Shown piece by piece: positions 56,696 to 64,000 of a stretch of DNA of 64,000 bases; positions within the stretch are counted from its first letter, which is position 1, and every line of letters starts with the position of its first letter. The stretch spans positions 16,554,001 to 16,618,000 of the forward strand of contig NC_053184.1 of assembly GCF_905163445.1 (NCBI RefSeq), given 5' to 3'. The translations under genes and the position numbers were made by a program. The stretch comes from Pararge aegeria. Its lineage: Eukaryota; Arthropoda; Insecta; Lepidoptera; Nymphalidae. The notes beneath the pieces are model-generated. The model saw only the letters and a list, made by a program, of their open reading frames with translations. It was not told the origin of the DNA and ran no database searches.

Positions 56696-56817
56696 TATAA
56701 AATGGAGAAAATCTCCATTGAGAGTTATAAAAACTTAAGGGTAGACTTTTTATAACTCGTTCAATGTCTACCCATAAGTTTTTTATAACTCGTGCTCGAG
56801 ATTTTATCCATTTTATA
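56696..56817. repeat. Long imperfect hairpin, ~51-nt arms
   Basis: 56696-56746 pairs with 56766-56817 at about 85% by eye around a 19-nt loop. The central 25 nt of each arm ('gagttataaaaacttaaggg' and complement) pair best. It could be a MITE or an RNA precursor. Confidence 0.65.
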
Positions 56818-57113
56818 TCATACCAATCCATTTTATATATATTCATACATATATTCATTTCGGTATGCATTAAGCGGACAGATGTGTTAGCAGTAGCTAG
56901 CACATGAGAAAAACCGGACAGAAATAGTTCCCTATAAATTCGGTGGCACTGATACGCGTAGGTAATCACGCACCGGAATGACGGCACGTCTCGCCCTCAT
57001 TGATCAACCGAGGATTATGTACTTTGTCCCGGGCTAGACTATAAGACTATAAGTTGGGCGTATTCCATACGAAACCTCCCTCCCCGGCGCATGGGCAATT
57101 TGGAAACGTAAAA

Positions 57114-57385
57114 TTGACGGCCGATTGGCGCAGTTTGCAGCGACCCTGCTTTCTGAGTCCAAGGCCGTGGGTTCGATTCCCACAACTGGAAAATGTTTGT
57201 GTGATGAGCATGAATGTTTTTCAGTGTCTGGTTGTTTATATTGTGTTTATATATTCTAAAGTATTTATGTATATTATTCATAAAAATATTCATCAGTCAT
57301 CTTAGTACCCATAACACAAGCTACGCTTACTTTGGGGCTAAGTGGCGATATGTGTATTGTCGTAGTATATTTATTTATTTATTTA
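57114..57385 (+). mobile_element. SINE1, full length (TTTGCAG head subtype)
   Basis: The head GATTGGCGCAGTTTGCAGCG, B box GTGGGTTCGATTCCCACAAC and 3' end GTCGTAGTATATTTATTTAT are all intact. Confidence 0.9.
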
Positions 57386-57878
57386 TCTGAAATTTCTACA
57401 ATCTTGTGGGAGGTTACCTACCAACAAAGTCATGCTGCCAAGCTCATTAGCAATCCTAAAAGATTTCACGTATAAATCGGTATTTAACTGCCATGTTCCT
57501 TACTGGTTAGCCCGCTTCAGACTGCACTAGACGGCATAGGTAAAAAAACTAATTGTACCACGAAAACAAAACTACTTTGGTGGTTAGACCGCAAAATTTC
57601 TTGTTTCCAATCTGTTGACTTTCCTGCTTAGTTTATTAACAAATATGTTTCTGTGTTTGTGTCCTCATTACTCAGTAGACAGTAACTTTTCAAAAAGGGT
57701 AGGTACTAAAAATAGGCTAAGAGTTTTTTTTGGGGGGGATCTATAAATGCTAGTAAAGTAACCATTTGCCGCTCCTGCATGAAAGCATTCATAAAACATC
57801 ACTAGTTTTTATAAATCTACCTACTTATGAGTAGAGATAGACATATTTTAAATATCTAATCCCGTCAAAAAACTGTCC
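57386..57878. other. No gene; small SINE3 piece
   Basis: 'actggttagcccgcttcaga' near 57500 is a SINE3 tail fragment. Nothing else recognised. Confidence 0.35.
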
Positions 57879-58016
57879 TACAGTTTGCTTGTAATTTATC
57901 TTACTGACTACAGTAAGACAAATTACAATTTAAGTAGATTAATTTTGTAGTCAGTAAGATAAATTGTAATTTTTCTTACGACTACAGTAAGATAAATTAC
58001 AAGCAAACTGTAGGAC
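57879..58016. mobile_element. Palindromic MITE with perfect 33-bp TIRs
   Basis: 57879-57911 (TGTCCTACAGTTTGCTTGTA...) is the exact reverse complement of 57984-58016. Inside, the block 'cagtaagataaatt' recurs in both orientations. 138 nt, no ORF. I cannot define a target duplication or superfamily. Confidence 0.75.
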
Positions 58017-58252
58017 AATTACTAAATAGTTACTGAAAGTAAACTTAAATTTAAAAAAAGGAAATACACCAGGTAAGAGTTCTCACTAGTAGAACAATAA
58101 CAAAAAGGTTCGATTTCATCGGTTAAGTAATCTTTAAGTAAGTAACTTGCATTAGTTTACGTCTTAGTGTTATCACCATCTCTCATTGTAATTTAAAATT
58201 GTCAGAAGAGCAACCAGTTTAGAGCAATAACGTAGTCTTTTATACAGAAGCA

Positions 58253-58398
58253 TTGGCCGACCACCAGCTCGATGGAGAGATGATATTGTAAAGGCAGTAG
58301 GGAAGAACTGGATGCAGCTAACCAGCTATAGACCGAGATGGCGTGCAAATGAAGAGGCTGTAGTCCAGCAGTGGACTGAGATAGGCTGATGATGATGA
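58253..58398 (+). mobile_element. RTE-type LINE 3' end
   Basis: One open frame reads GRPPARWRDDIVKAVGKNWM and later EEAVVQQWTEIG, the C-terminus of lepidopteran RTE proteins, followed by TGATGATGATG. Confidence 0.75.
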
Positions 58399-58436
58399 GG
58401 CTTTTATACTATAATAGGACTTTTGGAATTATAAAA

Positions 58437-58740
58437 TCTGAAACGTTCCCAAGCTGGCGTTATAACCCAGAACTACAATGGACCACAGCATAAATGACTG
58501 CCATCATCATCTACATCATATCAACCCATTCATCCCACTACAGAGCTTGGGTCTCTAATTATGAGAAGGGTTTATGCCATAGTCCAACACACTGGCCCAG
58601 TGCAGATTGGTGCCCACCACAAACTTTTGAAATCTTTATAGAGAACTCTCATGCATGCAAGTTTCCTCACAATTTTTGCCTTCGCTGTTGAAGCAAGTGA
58701 TATTTTAATTGCTTTAAACGCACATAACTTAGAAAAGTTA
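58437..58740 (-). mobile_element. SINE2 plus 62-nt flank, left arm of a large inverted duplication
   Basis: 58502-58740 is a reverse SINE2 body. 58441-58502 is non-SINE flank. Both parts match, in reverse and in the same order, 59559-59835. The SINE resumes at about 59199 after an insertion flanked by AAAAGTTA. Confidence 0.8.
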
Positions 58741-59198
58741 TTTGTTATTTATTATTTATTTACTATGAATTGTGAATGAGAATATATTATTATATATGGA
58801 GTTTACAAATAAATAAATATATTACGACAATACACACATCGCCATCTAGCCCCAAAGAAAGCGTAGCTTGTGTTATGGGTAATAAGATGACTGTTGAATA
58901 TTTTTATAAATAATAAACATAAAATATACATATAAACACCCAGACCCTGAAAAACATTCATGCTCATCACACGAACATTTTCCAGTTGTGGGAATCGAAC
59001 CCACGGCCTTGGACTCAGAAAGCAGGATCGCTGCCAACTGCGCCAATCGGCCGTCCACAAAGGAAACCTTATCTCTATAGATGTCTTCCAGCTACCCCAG
59101 GATGTGTGTAAGATGATTTTATTCTGGTATTGGTCATTTAGCAAATATAAAATGATACTACTACTTAATAGATCTATTGCATATATATCTAAATATTA
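58741..59198. mobile_element. Insertion between AAAAGTTA direct repeats, carrying SINE1
   Basis: AAAAGTTA occurs at 58733-58740 and 59199-59206 on the two sides of this segment, at the point where the SINE2 is broken. The segment contains a full reverse SINE1 plus AT-rich flanks of about 65 and 145 nt. Confidence 0.6.
58808..59054 (-). mobile_element. SINE1, full length
   Basis: In reverse: GATTGGCGCAGTTGGCAGCG, GTGGGTTCGATTCCCACAAC, and the 3' end GTCGTAATATATTTATTTAT. Confidence 0.88.
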
Positions 59199-59300
59199 AA
59201 AAGTTAGTAGTGCGTGCTAGGATTTTAACTCGGTAAGTAGTAAATTTTAGCGTTCCGCTCCGCTTACACACAATGACCACTTCATTTACTAAACCACGTG
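59199..59300 (-). mobile_element. SINE2 head side, continuing the 58502-58740 copy
   Basis: 'aagttagtagtgcgtgctag' 'gattttaactcgg' is the region between body and head of SINE2, displaced by the insertion. Confidence 0.5.
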
Positions 59301-59558
59301 CAAGTAACGATAACAGTTTGCTGACTCTGACCGTTTCACTGTAATTAATTTGATGACCAAATCTAGGAGTTTCGTGTCCTCAGTTGAGCTTGATAGGCCT
59401 ATTTTATTGGTCCTATCTTACCATTGTCTGTTACCACGTCTTTTTGTAACGTGATGTTAAAAATGAATGTATAGTGTATAACCGAAGTTTGCAAAGCGTT
59501 TTAAATAACATTAGAGGTTACAAACAATCAAACAAAGATGAAATGTAATAAAAGATAA

Positions 59559-59838
59559 TATATTTTAATTTAAGCAATTAAAATATCACTTGCGTGAACG
59601 GTGAAGGAAAACATCGTGAGGAAACATGCATGCATGAGAGTTCTCTATGAACTTCTCAAAGCGTGTGGTGGATTCCGCACTGGGTCAGTGTGGTGGACGA
59701 CGGCCCTTCTCATAATGAGAGACCCAAGCCCTGTATGGGTTGAATTGGGTTGATAAGATGTTGATGATGATGGTGCAGTCATTTATGCTGTGGTCCATTG
59801 GAGTTCAGGGTTATAATGCCAGTTTAGGAACGTAAAAG
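59559..59838 (+). mobile_element. SINE2 plus flank, right arm of the inverted duplication
   Basis: 59565-59775 is a forward SINE2 body. 59771-59835 repeats the flank found at 58441-58502 ('gcagtcatttatgctgtggt' 'ccattg'). Confidence 0.8.
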
Positions 59839-59962
59839 AAAACATCGCGAGGAAAACGTGCATGCCTGGGTGTAAAGTATACTAATCAGCTATCGGTGGA
59901 CGGCCTAAGGCGATCTAATTTTGAGAGGAAATCTTGACTTATATAAGTTGGTAATGAGTTGA
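59839..59962 (+). mobile_element. Second SINE2 body, fused directly to the duplicated flank
   Basis: 'gaaaacatcgcgaggaaaac' 'gtgcatgcct' starts in the middle of SINE2 at a shared 'aacgt', suggesting recombination at microhomology. Confidence 0.55.
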
Positions 59963-60357
59963 TATCTCCCGTATGTTATGATCACATCCTTCGGCCATTT
60001 GAAGTAAATGAAAGTTTTGAAGCATAACAAGCAATTTTTAATAAAAATTAAAATGTAAAATAAATATCTTTATTTAAAAAAAGTTTATAACAATAATTTG
60101 CTATAGTAGATTATCTGAATCGTGGAAACCATTTAGGTATGGCTTTTTCGTGAGGTTGAACAGAGAAATAAGCAGTTGATAGCGGACTGGGTTCTAATTT
60201 ATTATTACTTACTAATCGTAACAAACCTACCACTTGTGACGTTTCACCGCCCATCTATGAAGAAGCTTTAACAGGGCATTGAATATTTTGGCTTAAGTAG
60301 GTGTCAAAAACTAAGTATTAATAACGCGAATTAATACAAACGAGAATTATTATTGTA
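59963..60357. other. No feature recognised
   Basis: AT-rich sequence with no ORF or repeat match. Confidence 0.45.
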
Positions 60358-60796
60358 CTAGCTGATGCCCGCGACTACGTCTGCGTTTAATTTTGTTTTT
60401 TGATGAGGCATTAAATTTAGTTTTAGTTCTAAAAAAATTTAAATTATTCAGTATCGCTAAGCCCTAAATGAAGGGTTTGCTGCTGTCCGCTGAGGAGTTC
60501 TGTCCTCTATCTCCAACCACAGTTTGGGCAAAATTAAACACATATTATAACCTCTATAGTACAAAAATAATTATTTAAATAGGTTATAATTTGCTTGAGT
60601 TATGGCGTAAAATCATCAAACACTTTCATCCCCTCTCCCAAAGAAACCGAGCGTAATTTCGGGATAAAAAGTAGCCTATATTACTTGTAACACTTCCAAG
60701 AATATGTGTACAAAGTTTCATGAGCATCGGTTATGTAGTTTTTGTGTGAAAGCGTAACAAACAAACTTACATTGACATTTATAATATTAGTAGGGA
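60358..60796 (-). mobile_element. Helitron, Lep1-like, full length
   Basis: CTAGCTGATGCCCGCGACTA at the left and TTAGTAGGGA at the right are the reversed 3' and 5' ends. Colinear with 12-450 throughout. Outside the 5' end come further GGGATA repeats. Confidence 0.85.
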
Positions 60797-61561
60797 TAGG
60801 GATAGGGATAAGACAAAACATCATTGAGCCTGCCTAAAGTGAGTTATAAACATTAAATACAAACGTATAATTTAGCTTCAAAGTTTTGTTTTTGTATATC
60901 AAGTTTTATAAATCTAGTCCTAAAAAAGTTACTCATACCTAGGGTAGCTTGATGGACTTTGACAGATGGTCTCTTGTTGATCTAGCCTTAGATTACCATA
61001 AAACAATATATCAGAGCCAATTCAAACGTTTTATTTTCGTTTTGACACCTTGCTTCAAAAGATTTTGTCTCCTGTTATGGACGGTAAGTAAGTGAGGCTC
61101 CATCAAAATATTTGTTTCAGAGTTAACAATTCTAGTATCTCGATAGTATGGACGTATAGTAATACTATTTTGATGGTAATTCTATTGTATTTCATTTTAT
61201 TACTATTGTATTTTCATGCGAGAACCCTAGAATAGCTGCACACACCATAAAATTTTACATCATGCGGGAAGACTTATGAAAAGCGGGAATCCAATAAAAT
61301 TTCCCCTCTCTTGGATTGTATGTAATTGAATGCAAAAGCATTTGAGGAAATTGCATTCCCAACGCGGATTTTCCAAGTCGAAGGGAACTTTATTGCTGTG
61401 GTTTGCATGCAGTAAACAGTGAAATGAAGTTTTTACCAGCATTTTTTAATTCGTTGACAGGCTAGCCCTTCATTCGTAAAATAGAATTTATGGTGTAAAA
61501 TGAAAGCGTGCTTAGCTAGGAAAGGGAACTATTTCATTTTTGTAAAATAGTAATATAGTAA
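60797..61561. other. No feature recognised
   Basis: The minus-strand ORF 61260-61442 lacks recognisable motifs. Confidence 0.45.
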
Positions 61562-61625
61562 TCTAGTACGATGATTTTCAATATTCGATAAGGGGTTATC
61601 GAATATTTAAATGCGTCGTACTAGA
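61562..61625. repeat. 64-nt hairpin with two-part stem
   Basis: Outer TCTAGTACGA pairs with TCGTACTAGA, and inner AATATTCGATAA pairs with TTATCGAATATT around a GGGG loop, with an 8-nt internal mismatch between them. Confidence 0.6.
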
Positions 61626-61809
61626 AACCTAAAATCCGAAATTGAATATGGATCTTCTTATTTAAAAAGCCACAGGGTACAACGCCCATGCAGGATGGGT
61701 CACACCATATTTTTATTTAACTGCTTTTTGGGTCCACCAATCAGAAAAATAACGTGGTAGTAGCTCATAAAATAATACGTTACGTTCTAGGTACCAGTCC
61801 TCACTCAAC

Positions 61810-62056
61810 TTTTTTTTTAACGTTAACAGACTAGCGCTCGACCACAATCTCACCTGATGGAAAGTGTAGATGTGGCCAAAGATGGGAAGTGCTTGCCTAG
61901 AAGAAGCCTACTCATACTTGTTTTCAAGATACCCAGGTTGTAAGAAATGTGTAACACAGAACTTGGAAGGGCTTTCCGAACCGTAGACATGCGATTCCCT
62001 CGCCAATCTTGGGCATTGATCAGACCAAAAATAATTTTTAAGTTTATTATTTTCAT
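61810..62056 (-). mobile_element. LINE 3' end (RT C-terminus)
   Basis: On the minus strand the frame reads RKALPSSVLHISYNLGILKT then MSRLLLGKHFPSL, matching the C-terminal pattern of LINE B (MWNALPVTVFPATYNLSTFK ... RLFLGKR). A related but distinct Jockey-like family, with an A-rich end at 61810. Confidence 0.65.
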
Positions 62057-62149
62057 TTCGTTAGCTTTGGGGAAGATTCCCTTTCAATTTAGTGTTCATT
62101 TCTCATTCTACTAGCCAAACCCTTTCATTTGATACTCATATAGAAGGAG

Positions 62150-62455
62150 TTGTGAAAAAAAATTGTAAAATGTAATTCACCACTGTCTGGTGGCGGCCAT
62201 TTTGAATTAAAAATTCACATAGGGTGTCAATTTCAACTTTTAAGCCCTTTTATTTGATTGAGGGATGTGGCGGCGGCCAATAACCAACCGATTTTCATAA
62301 AACATAACTAAGGACACTTACGATTAACTAATCTTTGAAACAAAAAAAAAACAAAATCGGACCATCCGTTCGGTAGCTACGATGCCACAGACAAACACAT
62401 ACACAGAAACGTTGAACTTATATACCCCGTCGTTCTCGCGCGGGGGATTAAAAAC
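62150..62455 (+). mobile_element. Interspersed element 3' end ('CCATCCGTTCGGTAGCTACG' type)
   Basis: 'aagcccttttatttgattga', 'aaaatcggaccatccgttcg', 'acagacaaacacatacacag' and a terminal GC-rich 'ccccgtcgttctcgcgcggg' form a 3' end I have seen in lepidopteran LINE-like repeats. Class uncertain. Confidence 0.5.
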
Positions 62456-62759
62456 AACTTTTCGAAAGCAGGAGGTATTAATTTAAAATAATCGTAGTAT
62501 TACTTTTTTTTTCTAAACTTCATTGTTACTACCGCCAATAAGGAGGTAATATTATTCGTTACTAACATTCGACATAACAAGTATATTCTGCAATAGGAAT
62601 AAACCCTGAATAATTCTATTTTCTCTAAGTCTATGATAATCAAGGGGCGATAATTATTTGATCGGGCACGATTGCTACGGTCACGTCTCAAAATCACAAA
62701 CTAAATTTAAGGAGTTTTAAATAGTTGTGTAGAGTATCATATAAAGAGACCGACTTCTG

Positions 62760-63025
62760 TGACGGCCGATTGGCGCAGTTTGCAGCAACCCTGCTTTCTG
62801 AGCCCAGGGTCGTGGGTTCGATTCCCACAACTGGAAAATGTTTGTGTGATGAGCATGAAAGTTTTTCAGTGTCTGGGTGTTTATATGTATATTCTAATGA
62901 TTTTTGTATATTATTTATAAAAATATTCATCAGTCGTCATAGTACCCATAACACAAGCTACGCTTACTTTGGGGCTAGATGGCGATGTGTGTATTGTCGT
63001 AGTATATTTATTATTTATTTATTAT
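62760..63025 (+). mobile_element. SINE1, full length (TTTGCAG head subtype)
   Basis: GATTGGCGCAGTTTGCAGCA, GTGGGTTCGATTCCCACAAC and GTCGTAGTATATTTATTATT define both ends. Confidence 0.88.
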
Positions 63026-63084
63026 TCTGTATCAAACCACACAAATATTTATACAACTTGTAAATAAAATTGAAATATTACTTC

Positions 63085-63465
63085 TGATTCTTCATAGGTA
63101 TATTATTTACTGTCTCTGAGACTTATCTGTGAAACCGAAATGCTAATAGTTTTTGAATAAACCATTGCCATAGTTTTTACTGAAATAAATCAAATACAGC
63201 CCTAACATCACATGCAAAAGTAAAATCAAGTGACTCCTGTTACTTCATTAGGTAAGTGTCGCTTAGCGAAGGTACTATGCACGTGTCGGTCTTTTACTTT
63301 CAATAGGGTTGTCAACACTAAGAATATGTTTAATACTATGTAGGAAGAAACAAATATGCTTATTTTCGTTTAATATTTTACACGGTGATTTCTTATGAAA
63401 TATAGTAATGCATCCTTCAACAGTATCTTGTAATTCCGTTACACGATGTATAACATATTTCCATC
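63085..63465 (-). repeat. Interspersed repeat family A, copy 4
   Basis: The reverse complement of the family A order: 'actgtctctgagacttatct', 'gtgactcctgttacttcatt', 'caatagggttgtcaacacta', then 'tttcttatgaaatatagtaa' and 'gtaattccgttacac'. Confidence 0.7.
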
Positions 63466-63564
63466 GAGCTATCTCACGTGTGAAAGATATTCCTGGCTAC
63501 ATTGTTATAAGTAAGTATTTTTTTCTAGTTAACTTTTTTTAAATTAAATTAAGGTTATTAATGG

Positions 63565-63720
63565 AATGCGTAAAAATTATGAAAATTAAACTTAATTTTC
63601 TATACTCGAAAAGCAGAAGAATCTGCATGGTGTATTTTATAATTTCGTCAATCCTTATACTCCTCAAACAGATCTTCGGCTATGTACTCTACGCACGTTT
63701 CGCTCCGACACCAGAATATT
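63565..63720 (+). repeat. Interspersed repeat family B, copy 4
   Basis: 'gaaaattaaacttaattttc', 'gaaaagcagaagaatctgca', 'agatcttcggctatgtactc' and 'tacgcacgtttcgctccgac', as in 43725-43925. Confidence 0.65.
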
Positions 63721-63739
63721 TATTTTTCATTTTTATTCC

Positions 63740-64000
63740 ACTACAAGTTAGCCCTTGACTGCAATCTCACCTGGTGGTAAGCGATGATGCAGCCTAAGAT
63801 GTTAGCGGGCTAACCTGTTACCCTCCTAATCGGTTTCTACGCGACAATTGAATACTAAATCACTTAGCGACACGTCATTGTCAGTAGGGTGGTAACTAGC
63901 CACGGCCAACCACCAGACCGGACCAGAAAAAATTCTGAAATTATAAATTCCTAAATTGCCCCTTTCGGGATTCGTACCCGGGACCTCCTACATAAATTCA
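63740..64000 (-). mobile_element. SINE3, running off the window end
   Basis: In reverse the 3' body comes first ('gttagcccttgactgcaatc' ... 'cgatgatgcag'), then TTACCACCCTAC in reverse and the head B box ('gggattcgtacccgggacct') at 63968-63988. The A-box end lies at or beyond 64000. Confidence 0.7.

Noticed and set aside
56580..56987. 135-codon minus-strand ORF
   Set aside because: Runs across the hairpin at 56696-56817 and shows no domain; likely chance.

Overview
This is a 64 kb stretch of AT-rich eukaryotic nuclear DNA, almost certainly from a butterfly or moth. Lep1-type Helitrons with CTAG 3' ends, at least four tRNA-derived SINE families, Jockey-, CR1- and RTE-like LINE ends, mariner remnants and many short AT-rich repeats together are typical of Lepidoptera. 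A nymphalid is plausible from the repeat mix, but I cannot prove the family or species.

Layout. 1-12 kb is a mosaic of Helitrons, SINEs and LINE 3' ends, with an inverted SINE pair at 4.3-5.0 kb. A polyadenylated, 5'-truncated LINE ('LINE A') lies on the minus strand at 12.08-14.85 kb; its polyprotein has one in-frame stop. A second 5'-truncated LINE ('LINE B') at about 19.5-21.34 kb has an uninterrupted reverse transcriptase. The only host-like gene I can support is on the minus strand at about 27.65-25.65 kb: a non-coding first exon, an intron with good splice sites, and a long coding exon. Its start codon is assembled across the splice junction, and the reading frame is broken by a single TGA. 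A possible second promoter and first exon lies at 38.1-38.5 kb. 40.5-46 kb holds two mariner copies, one interrupted by LINE insertions. 48-64 kb is again repeat mosaic, with a DNA-transposon candidate (49.97-50.82 kb), a hairpin MITE (57.88-58.02 kb), a large SINE inverted duplication (58.44-59.84 kb) and a good Helitron (60.36-60.80 kb).

The genes do not form an operon or pathway. Most sequence was deposited by transposition, often nested, so it can be ordered in time. I see no CRISPR array, intact tRNA gene, rRNA or bacterial-type system. The best leads are the split-start, stop-interrupted gene, two multicopy repeat families I cannot name, and several long hairpins.

SINE1 to SINE5, repeat families A to F, LINE A and LINE B are labels local to this report. 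Identities are estimates by eye.
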